A stretch of 6,473 bases of DNA, taken from the NCBI GenBank assembly GCA_015259045.1, contig JABZHD010000064.1:1-6473 (forward strand). The letters are read 5' to 3'. The DNA is from Atopobium sp. GTDB lineage: Bacteria; Actinomycetota; Coriobacteriia; Coriobacteriales; Atopobiaceae. Every line of letters begins with the position of its first letter. Position 1 is the first letter of the stretch. Of the stretch, positions 1 to 6,172 are shown piece after piece. The position numbers and the translations under genes were made by a program. The notes under the pieces are model-generated. The model saw only the letters and a program-made list of their open reading frames with translations. It did no database searches and was not told where the DNA came from.

Positions 1-1
1 C

Positions 2-619
2 TACTTCAAGCTCTTTGGTGCGTCTAGACACTCTGATGCCAATGCGTTCTATATCAAGCTCGTGAGAGCCCGAGAGGTAGGAGAGGGCTCCGCTTACGGC
101 GCCAACTGCCTTTTGGTTGCTTTTATCCAACAGTGGACAGTCTTTAATGCGAACAATATCTTGTCCGTTAGGCGCATACATGCCTACCAGCGTTTTATTG
201 CCGTTACGCTTAAACGCCAGTTCAATTTTGTTGCGGTATCCCCACGGTTCACCAGGGGAAACAATATCTTTTACCAGCTCAGAGACATCGTCGTGTGAAA
301 AGTGCCCAATGCGTTCAAGAGCAGAGACTACACCGTTGCGTTTCTCGACAAGTTGCTGCTCGTAAATAATGTTGCCCCAAGGAGTAGCTCCCGTGAGCGC
401 CACAAAGGGATTGGGGCTAGGCTCTCTGAATGCAGATGCTTCCAAGACCTTTACAAGCTGACCGCGAGAAAACCTGTCTGAGTCCTCGGTAATCTGTACA
501 CTGACGGTATCTCCAGGGACGGCGCCTCCAGAGATGAAGACCGTTTTACCTTCTGATGTATGGGCAATAGCGTCTGGACCATAGCTCATACGTTCTACAT
601 GTAAGGTGAGCTCAGACAC
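2..619 (-). CDS. rlmD: RlmD/RumA-type RNA (uracil-C5)-methyltransferase, N-terminal part (3' end beyond window)
   Basis: About 206 codons are present before the left edge cuts the gene; the catalytic SAM-binding methyltransferase domain lies outside. What is visible is a TRAM RNA-binding domain (about residues 1-60, with VERMSYGPDAIAH and FISGGAVPGD), then the region that normally holds the Fe-S cluster, then the YRNK motif (128-131) and the downstream DCPLL motif (Cys161). Family members use SAM to make 5-methyluridine in 23S rRNA or tRNA; which RNA is modified here cannot be told. The GTG start at 619 directly follows the trpS TAA, so the two are translationally coupled. A later ATG (588-590) would delete the first strand of TRAM and is less likely. 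Oddity: the usual Cys-x5-Cys-Gly-Gly-Cys motif reads N70, T76, G77, A78, T79, so three of the four cluster ligands are absent. Family assignment is firm; the exact member (RlmD, RlmCD or TrmA-like) is inferred. Confidence 0.85.
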   Translation of the reverse strand, partial: MSELTLHVERMSYGPDAIAHTSEGKTVFISGGAVPGDTVSVQITEDSDRFSRGQLVKVLEASAFREPSPNPFVALTGATPWGNIIYEQQLVEKRNGVVSALERIGHFSHDDVSELVKDIVSPGEPWGYRNKIELAFKRNGNKTLVGMYAPNGQDIVRIKDCPLLDKSNQKAVGAVSGALSYLSGSHELDIERIGIRVSRRTKELEV

Positions 620-1669
620 TTAGTAGACCATTCCCATTGCCTCGCGGACCTCGTCGAGCGTGGTGTCAGCAATAACGTTTGCACGAGCGTTTCCGTCGTG
701 GAGGATATCGCGAATAAGGTCTGGTTGAGCTGCAAACTCTGCGCGCCTCTGACGAATTGGCTCAAAGTAGGTGTTAACAGCATCGATGACGTAAGCTTTG
801 AGCGCTCCGCCGCCGCCCATAGCAATCTCGTCAGCAATCTCTTTTGGATCACGGCCAGTACAAATGCCAGCAGTGGTGAGAAGCGCAGAAACGCCAGGAC
901 GATTGTCTGGGTCAAAGGTAATCATGCGCTCGGAGTCAGTCTTGGATTTCTTGATGAGCTTAGCAGTTTCTTCAGCTGTCATAGAAAGCGAGATAGCATT
1001 ACCGTAAGACTTGCTCATCTTGCGACCATCAAGGCCAGGAATTAATGGGGTAGAGGTGAGAAGGCCAGAAACCTCTGGGAAAACCTTTCCGTAGCGCTCG
1101 TTAAAGCGACGGGCGATCTTAGAGGTAATCTCAATGTGAGGCAGCTGATCGCGACCAACTGGAACAACATTTCCTTTGCAGAAAAGAATGTCGCATGCCT
1201 GGTGGACAGGATAGGTGAGGAGAAGACCAGTGAGAGCATGTCCAGATGCTTCCTGCTCTGCCTTAACGGTTGGATTTCTATGAAGCTCAGACTCGGTAAC
1301 AAGCGAGAGGAACGGCAACATAAGTTGATTGAGAGCTGGAACTGCAGAATGCGTGAAAATCATGGTCTTCTCTGGATCAATTCCGCAGGCCAGATAATCA
1401 ATAACCATATTGTAGACATTGTCTGCAATATGTTCAGTGGTGTCTCTGTCTGTAATGACCTGATAGTCTGCAATAATAATATTGGTATGAACACCAAGAT
1501 TTTGGAGTCTTACGCGCTCAACAATAGTGCCAAAGTAATGGCCAAGGTGGAGCCTTCCGGTGGGACGATCCCCTGTAAGCATGTTGTACTTTCCTGCATG
1601 CTCTGGCAGATCTGCTTGAATCTCATTTGAGCGACGGAGTGCCGCCTCGTAGCTGCCCTCATTTGGCAT
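620..1669 (-). CDS. trpS: Tryptophanyl-tRNA synthetase (TrpRS)
   Basis: A cytosolic class Ic aminoacyl-tRNA synthetase that charges tRNA(Trp) with tryptophan using ATP. The 349-aa protein is complete and of ordinary length for bacterial TrpRS (about 330-350). The ATP-binding HIGH-type signature is HLGH (residues 41-44) within TGDRPTGRLHLGHY, and the second signature is a perfect KMSKS (218-222) within LDGRKMSKSYGN. VGRDQLPHIE (171-180) is the conserved tryptophan/adenylate pocket region. The TGDRPTG form of the first motif and the C-terminal LDEVREAMG resemble the TrpRS branch common in lactic acid bacteria and some actinobacteria. About 28 residues precede the first conserved strand, so the N-terminus is slightly extended. 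The ATG start is supported by AAGGAG at 1675-1680. The gene follows the terminator of the upstream ABC operon and so probably starts its own transcript, shared with the downstream methyltransferase gene. No T-box leader is visible in the short upstream region. Confidence 0.97.
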   Translation of the reverse strand: MPNEGSYEAALRRSNEIQADLPEHAGKYNMLTGDRPTGRLHLGHYFGTIVERVRLQNLGVHTNIIIADYQVITDRDTTEHIADNVYNMVIDYLACGIDPEKTMIFTHSAVPALNQLMLPFLSLVTESELHRNPTVKAEQEASGHALTGLLLTYPVHQACDILFCKGNVVPVGRDQLPHIEITSKIARRFNERYGKVFPEVSGLLTSTPLIPGLDGRKMSKSYGNAISLSMTAEETAKLIKKSKTDSERMITFDPDNRPGVSALLTTAGICTGRDPKEIADEIAMGGGGALKAYVIDAVNTYFEPIRQRRAEFAAQPDLIRDILHDGNARANVIADTTLDEVREAMGMVY

Positions 1670-1707
1670 AAAAACTCCTTGAAGTAAATTAATGCGTGAA
1701 CTAAGTA

Positions 1708-1737
1708 AGTTTACCGCATTCCAAGCTATGGTTTAAA
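1708..1737 (-). promoter_or_regulatory. Possible trpS promoter
   Basis: Reading the minus strand, TTTAAA (1732-1737, 4/6 match to a -35 box) is followed 18 nt later by TAAACT (1708-1713, 4/6 match to -10), preceded by TG two bases upstream as in extended -10 promoters (TGCGGTAAACT). It lies between the upstream operon's terminator and the trpS ribosome binding site, about 38 nt from the ATG, which is where a promoter is needed. The match is modest. Confidence 0.35.
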
Positions 1738-1762
1738 TAATGAGTTACTAATCGCCGAAAAC

Positions 1763-1788
1763 GATACGCCGACTTTCGTCGGCGTATC
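1763..1788 (-). terminator. Intrinsic terminator of the ABC/peptide operon
   Basis: A perfect 11-bp stem (GATACGCCGAC paired with GTCGGCGTATC) closes a 4-nt loop. Read on the minus strand the loop is GAAA, a stable GNRA tetraloop, and the stem is followed by GTTTTC, a short U-run. On the plus strand no T-tract follows, so the signal points leftward. It sits 51 nt past the stop of the small secreted-protein gene and before the trpS promoter region, which separates the two transcription units. Confidence 0.85.
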
Positions 1789-1790
1789 TG

Positions 1791-1805
1791 ACAAGGATGC
1801 TGTCA
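1791..1805. repeat. Left arm of 15-nt perfect inverted repeat bracketing the small secreted-protein gene
   Basis: ACAAGGATGCTGTCA on the plus strand is the exact reverse complement of positions 2237-2251. This arm lies 2 nt from the base of the terminator stem and 34 nt after the stop codon of the small gene. A smaller 5-bp inverted repeat (TGACA/TGTCA, 1789-1805) is nested in it. Confidence 0.8.
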
Positions 1806-1838
1806 TGCTTTTACTTGATGACTACTAAATACTATGTG

Positions 1839-2219
1839 TTACTTAAGAGTGTAGTGATAATAGTAGGTTCTTAGCCAACCATACTCACTGCCCCAATAAC
1901 CTTTTCTTGCTCCACCAGGAAATGGGCCTTCAACAGAATACGTATTTGTGAAATAAATACGCTTCGTATAAGTTTGAACTCGTCTTGATGATGAGCTTCC
2001 ATCAGGGGTGAAAACTAGATAGGATTCAGTGACGTCGGCCCACTGCTTCATTGCAGTTAATTCGTCAAGAACTGTACTAAGCTCAGTTGATTCCTGAATA
2101 CTTATTGGTTCTTTTAAATCATCAGCAAAAACAATATTAGGAATTAAAGCAACTGAGAGCATAATTACAAGCAATGAACCAATTGAAAGCCTACGTTTTA
2201 GTTGTTTATCAATCTTCAT
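1839..2219 (-). CDS. Sec-secreted, cysteine-free, aromatic-rich small protein of unknown family (candidate bacteriocin or peptide partner of the ABC transporter)
   Basis: Not recognised. The 126-aa precursor has a classic Sec signal peptide: a basic n-region (K2, K5, K8, R9, R10), a hydrophobic core (about 11-28) and a likely signal peptidase site after IVFA (29-32), giving a mature part of about 94 residues. The first half of the mature part is acidic and probably helical (about 33-66). The last 45 residues carry 13 aromatic residues, a GPFPGGARKGYWG turn-rich stretch (98-110) and a final TYYYHYTLK. There is no cysteine and no lanthionine or double-glycine leader pattern. It is the last gene of the operon; its ATG overlaps the permease stop by 11 nt and has an AAAGGGG ribosome binding site (2226-2232, 6-nt spacing). 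Secretion, small size, aromatic tail and linkage to an ABC exporter-like module suggest an extracellular peptide toxin, signal or transporter accessory; lactococcin 972 is similar only in general design. It is very likely a real gene; its function is unknown. Confidence 0.8.
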   Translation of the reverse strand: MKIDKQLKRRLSIGSLLVIMLSVALIPNIVFADDLKEPISIQESTELSTVLDELTAMKQWADVTESYLVFTPDGSSSSRRVQTYTKRIYFTNTYSVEGPFPGGARKGYWGSEYGWLRTYYYHYTLK

Positions 2220-3393
2220 TACTAGCCCCTTTCGTTTGACAGCATCCTTGTGTTATCAATTTGCTTCTTACAAATGCTTTATTAATCAAAGCAATAATTA
2301 CAGTCATAAGTATCAAGATGAAGGTCCATAGAAGCGTTTCGAGACAAACTTCAAAATACGAAATTCTTCCAGACTTAAATACATCTGTGGTAGGGAAGAT
2401 TTCTAAGGCTCCCACTATTGACTTAGTATCCAAATACGTGAGTGGTATCCATTTGATAATTGACTGTTGAAAGTCTCGAGTTAAGAAATATTTTGGATAA
2501 AACGGGATGCACAACAAGGTTAAGACTATTAGAAGAGAAATAGTTGGCTCTTTAGAAATAGTCAAGAGCAATTCATAGAAGGTGATGACTAGAATTGAAA
2601 ATAAGAAAATTAGTATAAGCTGTGATGTGATTACTTGAAGCGCGGACGAATAAATAATTTCGCCGCCTCTTCTAAATACTACAGGGTAATCTGGTCGTCC
2701 TAAACCATTACGGACCAGTGCATATAAGAGTAATGGCGCAATAGAAATAGCGAAGGAAATCATTCCTGTGAAAAGAATAGATAGGCATTTTGATATATGA
2801 AATCTTACAAGGGTTAGCTGCCTATTTCCCAATAGCTTATTTTTATGAGTACTTTTTGCGGCGATAAATGAAAATATACCGATAGCTGCATAGATGACTA
2901 GTGGTGTTCTATTTAAAAACAGAGACGCCATCATTTCAATCAAAGGGTATTGTTGCGCGTCTTTGTAGAGTGCGCTATTTCCCAATCGCGAAAGATGCTC
3001 ATAGTATAGTTGCTTAGCCTGCAAATCGTATATGGATTCTGCTGTTCGAAGCCCATTTTGCGCGTCTTCTAGTTGGTTATTTAAGAAATCTAAGTATCTT
3101 TGTATAAAATCTGAACTATCCTGACTGTTTGCCAGAGCATAGGTTATTGAGAGTTTTTTAGTTAATTGAATTAAATCATCGTTTGGAATCTGTTGTTCTA
3201 TCCCGTTCTCATATTCTCTCTTGTAATTTAAATAGGTTTCATTAAAAACTTCACGCGAATTCCAGTCTAAAAACCAGTTAGACACAGATGGTTGAATAAG
3301 AATAGAAGAAAAATAAACTGTTAAGACACATATTACTAGCCATGTGAAAGGGTGTTTCAATAATAGTTTTATATTTGCTGTCAGGTGCCACAT
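2209..3393 (-). CDS. ABC-2-type transporter permease B
   Basis: A 394-aa integral membrane protein. Predicted layout: TM1 about 16-35; an extracytoplasmic, mostly hydrophilic domain about 37-158; then five hydrophobic segments near 162-180, 203-227, 252-275, 283-300 and 350-370, with a short basic cytoplasmic tail. One TM, a large outer loop and five TMs is typical of ABC-2 permeases. It is a paralogue of the first permease of the operon: both start MW and share NR-x-P, KLLG-x2-Q, RNG-[IL]-G-x3-YPVV and YLD-x3-IVG. The two probably form a heterodimeric channel driven by the ATPase encoded between them. Start: ATG at 3393 with AAGGAG (3399-3404), which overlaps the ATPase stop codon; the gap is 9 nt. 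The stop overlaps the small secreted-protein gene. The substrate is unknown; the linked secreted protein is the obvious candidate, or a foreign antimicrobial if the transporter gives immunity. Confidence 0.85.
   Translation of the reverse strand: MWHLTANIKLLLKHPFTWLVICVLTVYFSSILIQPSVSNWFLDWNSREVFNETYLNYKREYENGIEQQIPNDDLIQLTKKLSITYALANSQDSSDFIQRYLDFLNNQLEDAQNGLRTAESIYDLQAKQLYYEHLSRLGNSALYKDAQQYPLIEMMASLFLNRTPLVIYAAIGIFSFIAAKSTHKNKLLGNRQLTLVRFHISKCLSILFTGMISFAISIAPLLLYALVRNGLGRPDYPVVFRRGGEIIYSSALQVITSQLILIFLFSILVITFYELLLTISKEPTISLLIVLTLLCIPFYPKYFLTRDFQQSIIKWIPLTYLDTKSIVGALEIFPTTDVFKSGRISYFEVCLETLLWTFILILMTVIIALINKAFVRSKLITQGCCQTKGASNED
2237..2251. repeat. Right arm of 15-nt perfect inverted repeat bracketing the small secreted-protein gene
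   Basis: TGACAGCATCCTTGT on the plus strand is the exact reverse complement of positions 1791-1805. It falls in the last codons of permease B (encoding the QGCCQ region) and starts 4 nt upstream of the ribosome binding site of the small gene. In the minus-strand mRNA the two arms could pair and enclose the whole small gene. Confidence 0.8.
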
Positions 3394-3402
3394 ATAAGCT
3401 CC

Positions 3403-4089
3403 TTATTTAGCAGAGCAATCAAACAACTTATGATATAAAGACCTTGATTCTTTGCATGCATTAACTTGCTGCAGCGTTTTGTTTTTTATGAATATAAAGG
3501 AGTTGCACACTCTATCTAATTCTTCTGGCAAGTGAGAGGAAATGATAACGCAGGCACCATGCTCTGCCAGTGTTTGAATTAGATGTGAACTATACTCTGC
3601 ATGTTGTATATCAAGCGCGTTGAGCGGTTCATCTAAGAGGATGTAAGGCGATTGCGAAACAAAAGCCATGGCAAGCTGCAGTTGCATTTTCATTCCCTGA
3701 GAGAATCTGCTAATTCTTTGAGATTTTAGATTTAATGCGTCGAGCATTTTAAGGGGAGTGTCAATATCAGCCTCTGATCTCCATATCTTTTTGACAAGTT
3801 CCAAGTGGAATTTTCCATTCATTGTTGGATATAAAAATGAATTATCTTCAGGTGAATAATAGATTTTTTGAGCATAGATGTCTGTATCGATAATTGATAT
3901 TTCATCACAAGTTATTGCTCCTGATTTTAATAAACCGATATCCCCATTTAGAGTTTTTAGCAGGGTACTCTTTCCAAAGCCATTTGGAGCCATAAGTCCG
4001 TAGACTCTCCCTGGCTTAAATGAACAGGTAACATTGTTCAAGATGACCTTGTCTTTATAGCCTATTGAAACATCATTGAGATTAAGCAT
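3403..4089 (-). CDS. ABC transporter ATP-binding protein
   Basis: A 228-aa cytoplasmic ABC ATPase that would power the two permeases encoded either side of it. Motifs in order: Walker A APNGFGKST (34-42), signature FSQGMKMQ (129-136), Walker B YILLDEP (149-155), D-loop NALD (157-160) and switch histidine in SSH (H186). At the Q-loop position the sequence reads SPEDN, with glutamate E81, as in many ABC-2 exporters and in the E-loop of lantibiotic-immunity LanF proteins. The first glycine of Walker A is alanine (A34) and F38 replaces a small residue; the catalytic lysine, the signature and Walker B glutamate E154 are intact, so activity is expected. The length is that of a compact single-domain exporter ATPase. 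The ATG lies inside the end of the first permease gene (8-nt overlap), so translation is coupled; its own ribosome binding site is weak (GGGTGA region). The family is certain; the substrate is unknown. Confidence 0.95.
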   Translation of the reverse strand: MLNLNDVSIGYKDKVILNNVTCSFKPGRVYGLMAPNGFGKSTLLKTLNGDIGLLKSGAITCDEISIIDTDIYAQKIYYSPEDNSFLYPTMNGKFHLELVKKIWRSEADIDTPLKMLDALNLKSQRISRFSQGMKMQLQLAMAFVSQSPYILLDEPLNALDIQHAEYSSHLIQTLAEHGACVIISSHLPEELDRVCNSFIFIKNKTLQQVNACKESRSLYHKLFDCSAK

Positions 4090-5236
4090 TTTTTATTTCA
4101 CCCACTAAGTCTGCTTGTAATAATTTTCTGAGTTTATTGATTCCGATCGTTATGAAAATAATTAAAACAGCCCATAGCATGAATATGAGCAACCCATATA
4201 AAGGTTGAGGTTGAGCATAGTCAATCTTGTTTGTGAAAAACTGAGTATCTCCAACGAAACCAACTATTGCTCCAATGTCTAAATAGCCAATGGGGAGGTA
4301 CTCTATCCACCCTAAAAGTAACTGAGGTAAAGAAAGACTCATTGCAAAGATAGATGAGCAAATTACAAGAAAGTAGAGCACTAGAGGTATAAGAAACTTA
4401 CGGGTAATAGAGAAAGCACAGATTAAAACTAAAGTGACAAACGTGTTTGTTATCGCGGTATACGTAACAGACCAAACGGCGCACTGGAGAGCATTTGAAG
4501 TGTATATAGTTCCTGCCTGTACTAAAACAACAGGATAAGAAGCTGATCCAATCCCGTTACGTATCAATTCAATAGTAAACAAGGGAATATATGAACAGAG
4601 ACAAATGCCGGCAGCAATAATCGTAGACGCGCCAATACACCCAGAAAGACGCTGCAGGTAAGGTATCTGATCTTTTCCTAGAAGTTTTTCTCGAGAAGTG
4701 ATTTGTGCTAAAGCAATGAAGGTTCCAATTGCTGGCAGAAATCTTAAAACAACAGGCAATCTATTTATTGAGTATGAAATTGAATGTATAGCAGGTAATT
4801 TACTTTCAGTTTCGTATTGATTACTTAATGGAACGTGCTGCATCTTTTGAGAAAATGCTTCCTGAGCTAAATAATAAAAGTCAGTATCATAAAGTTTAAA
4901 GGCTAGGCTGTTTGATGATACGAATGAATAGTAGGTTAAGCTTGCTTGATAGAATTTCTCGCTTGTTGTGGCAAGCTTAATATTTCCTAACAGCTCAATT
5001 TGCTTTTCAAGAGTTTTGAAGCTTTCCGATGAGCGCTGATCAGAGCCATAACTTTCCGCTTGTTTGACAAGGTGATCGTATTCATCGCTTACAACACCAT
5101 TTCGAGCAAAATTTATGCTGTATGTATCTAGATTTGTAAAAACCGGAATTAGTAAAAGAGCCGCAAAAACACAGGCAGCAAGCCACAATGAAGGTTGCCT
5201 TATAGCTGTTTTGATAAGACTCTTGCAATACCACAT
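4082..5236 (-). CDS. ABC-2-type transporter permease A
   Basis: A 384-aa integral membrane protein and first gene of the four-gene operon. Predicted layout: TM1 about 16-34; an extracytoplasmic domain about 36-155 rich in charged and aromatic residues; then hydrophobic segments near 160-179, 199-223, 250-276, 281-303 and 347-366, ending in a basic cytoplasmic tail. It has the same architecture as the second permease and shares with it NR-x-P, KLLG-x2-Q, RNG-[IL]-G-x3-YPVV, a GTIYTSNALQ stretch and YLD-x3-IVG. The identity is patchy, so the duplication is old. The ATG is preceded by a near-perfect GAGGAGG (5241-5247), the strongest ribosome binding site in the operon, as expected for its first gene. 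The stop overlaps the ATPase start by 8 nt. The two permeases plus one ATPase recall LanFEG immunity exporters, but each is longer than typical LanE/LanG (about 250 aa) because of the outer domain. Confidence 0.85.
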   Translation of the reverse strand: MWYCKSLIKTAIRQPSLWLAACVFAALLLIPVFTNLDTYSINFARNGVVSDEYDHLVKQAESYGSDQRSSESFKTLEKQIELLGNIKLATTSEKFYQASLTYYSFVSSNSLAFKLYDTDFYYLAQEAFSQKMQHVPLSNQYETESKLPAIHSISYSINRLPVVLRFLPAIGTFIALAQITSREKLLGKDQIPYLQRLSGCIGASTIIAAGICLCSYIPLFTIELIRNGIGSASYPVVLVQAGTIYTSNALQCAVWSVTYTAITNTFVTLVLICAFSITRKFLIPLVLYFLVICSSIFAMSLSLPQLLLGWIEYLPIGYLDIGAIVGFVGDTQFFTNKIDYAQPQPLYGLLIFMLWAVLIIFITIGINKLRKLLQADLVGEIKNA

Positions 5237-5270
5237 ATCTCCTCCTCAGATGAGAAAAGATAAGTGCTAC

Positions 5271-5308
5271 TTTGTAAGAACTTTACTCTTATTTGTAATT
5301 TTTTACAA
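5271..5308. promoter_or_regulatory. Candidate operator: TTTGTAA direct repeat plus inverted third copy
   Basis: TTTGTAA occurs on the plus strand at 5271-5277 and again at 5292-5298, a 21-bp period (two helical turns). An inverted TTACAA at 5303-5308 makes a perfect 16-bp dyad with the second copy (5293-5308, TTGTAA-TTTT-TTACAA). The elements cover the proposed -35 box and flank the -10 box. A dimeric regulator could bind here; no regulator gene is in the window, and AT-rich DNA makes such matches easier by chance. Confidence 0.35.
5280..5308 (-). promoter_or_regulatory. Candidate promoter of the ABC/secreted-protein operon
   Basis: On the minus strand, TTGTAA (5303-5308, 4/6 to -35) is followed after exactly 17 nt by TAAAGT (5280-5285, 4/6 to -10), 43 nt before the first permease ATG. 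The region is AT-rich and sits in the only sizeable gap upstream of the operon. The boxes are suboptimal, as often seen for activator-dependent promoters. Confidence 0.45.
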
Positions 5309-5355
5309 TATATAGTATTTCGGTAAAAGATTATCTAAGTAAATGCATATAACAT

Positions 5356-6159
5356 CTACTGCTTTCCAAGCTGTTTGCGTTCAAGGGAACGAGCGATAAG
5401 GACTTGCTTGCGCAGCTCAGGAATCTTTTTGCCATCCATGGCAGGAGTGTCAGTAAGTTTGTAAGGGATACCGAGCTCTTCATACTTTTTTACGCCCATC
5501 ACGTGATAGGGAAGTAGATCTAAGCCAATAACGTTATCCCAGTGAGCAATGATTCTACCAACGCCAGCAAGTTCTTCTGGTGAATCAGTAATTCCAGGCA
5601 CTACAACATGTCTGATAAGAACTTTAATGCCTCTACGATTAAGCTCATCGCCAAACGCAAGTGGTCTTTCTGATCCAACTTCGCAAAGACTTATGTGGCC
5701 CTTTGGATCAGAGTGCTTGATATCAAGGAGCACTAAATCAGTGTTATTTAGAACGCGCTCAAATTTTTCTGGAGTTTCTGGATTATACGCAACGCCAGAA
5801 GAGTCAAGACAGGTATGAATGCGTCCTTGCGGGTCATTATGAGCCGCCTCAAACAGAGCACCGATAAACTCAGGCTGAGCGAGTGGTTCGCCGCCAGTGG
5901 CTGTAATTCCGCCGTTTCTATAAAAAGCTCTATTACGGTTAAAGGTGGCAAGAATTTCTTTTACCGATTTTTCTGTTCCAATACCAAATTGCCAGGTATC
6001 TGGATTGTGACAATAGGCACAGCGCATGGGACATCCCTGGGTAAATACAACCAGGCGAGTTCCAGGACCATCTACAGTACCAAAGGTCTCAATAGAGTGG
6101 ACCCGCCCACAAACTGTGAGCGGGTCATTGAGATCCATGTGAGTATCAGAACAAGACAT
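5356..6159 (-). CDS. pflA: Pyruvate formate-lyase-activating enzyme (radical SAM)
   Basis: A 4Fe-4S radical SAM enzyme that uses S-adenosylmethionine to abstract hydrogen from the conserved glycine of pyruvate formate-lyase, turning it into the active radical under anaerobic conditions. The cluster motif is C43-x3-C47-x2-C50 in QGCPMRCAYCHNP, preceded by the substrate-shaping ETFGTVDGPGTR; ATGGEPLAQ is the SAM-binding GGE motif, and DIKHSDP and PGITDS are typical downstream family motifs. At 267 aa it is close to PflA of other bacteria (about 245-265). Start choice: the ATG at 6159 has AAGGA (6170-6174) at 10 nt; an in-frame TTG at 6163-6165 with 4-nt spacing would add two residues and is less likely. 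It follows the glycyl-radical protein gene by 13 nt, so the two are one operon, pairing activator and target. No clear terminator follows, so readthrough into the ABC operon is possible. Confidence 0.95.
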   Translation of the reverse strand: MSCSDTHMDLNDPLTVCGRVHSIETFGTVDGPGTRLVVFTQGCPMRCAYCHNPDTWQFGIGTEKSVKEILATFNRNRAFYRNGGITATGGEPLAQPEFIGALFEAAHNDPQGRIHTCLDSSGVAYNPETPEKFERVLNNTDLVLLDIKHSDPKGHISLCEVGSERPLAFGDELNRRGIKVLIRHVVVPGITDSPEELAGVGRIIAHWDNVIGLDLLPYHVMGVKKYEELGIPYKLTDTPAMDGKKIPELRKQVLIARSLERKQLGKQ

Positions 6160-6172
6160 GGACAAGAAATCC

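Noticed and set aside
62..365. Two overlapping plus-strand open frames of about 80 aa
   Set aside because: Antisense to the RlmD-like gene, which has clear TRAM and YRNK motifs across this stretch; no ribosome binding site or domain supports them.
1136..1630. Plus-strand 164-aa open frame
   Set aside because: Lies wholly inside trpS on the other strand, shows no protein family features, and trpS is certain from its HLGH and KMSKS motifs.
1670..1762. T-box or tryptophan-responsive leader upstream of trpS
   Set aside because: There are only about 90 nt between the upstream terminator and the start codon, with no T-box sequence or antiterminator structure.
1763..1805. Bidirectional terminator also serving the plus strand
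   Set aside because: No T-run follows the stem on the plus strand and there is no plus-strand gene to end.
1839..2219. Lantibiotic or double-glycine-leader peptide
   Set aside because: There is no cysteine for lanthionine rings, and the GG at residues 102-103 is far from the N-terminus in a protein that already has a Sec signal peptide.
1839..2219. Direct assignment to the lactococcin 972 family
   Set aside because: The signal peptide, lack of cysteine and aromatic tail fit in general, but I could not align its conserved motifs, and the usual long multi-TM partner is replaced by two shorter permeases.
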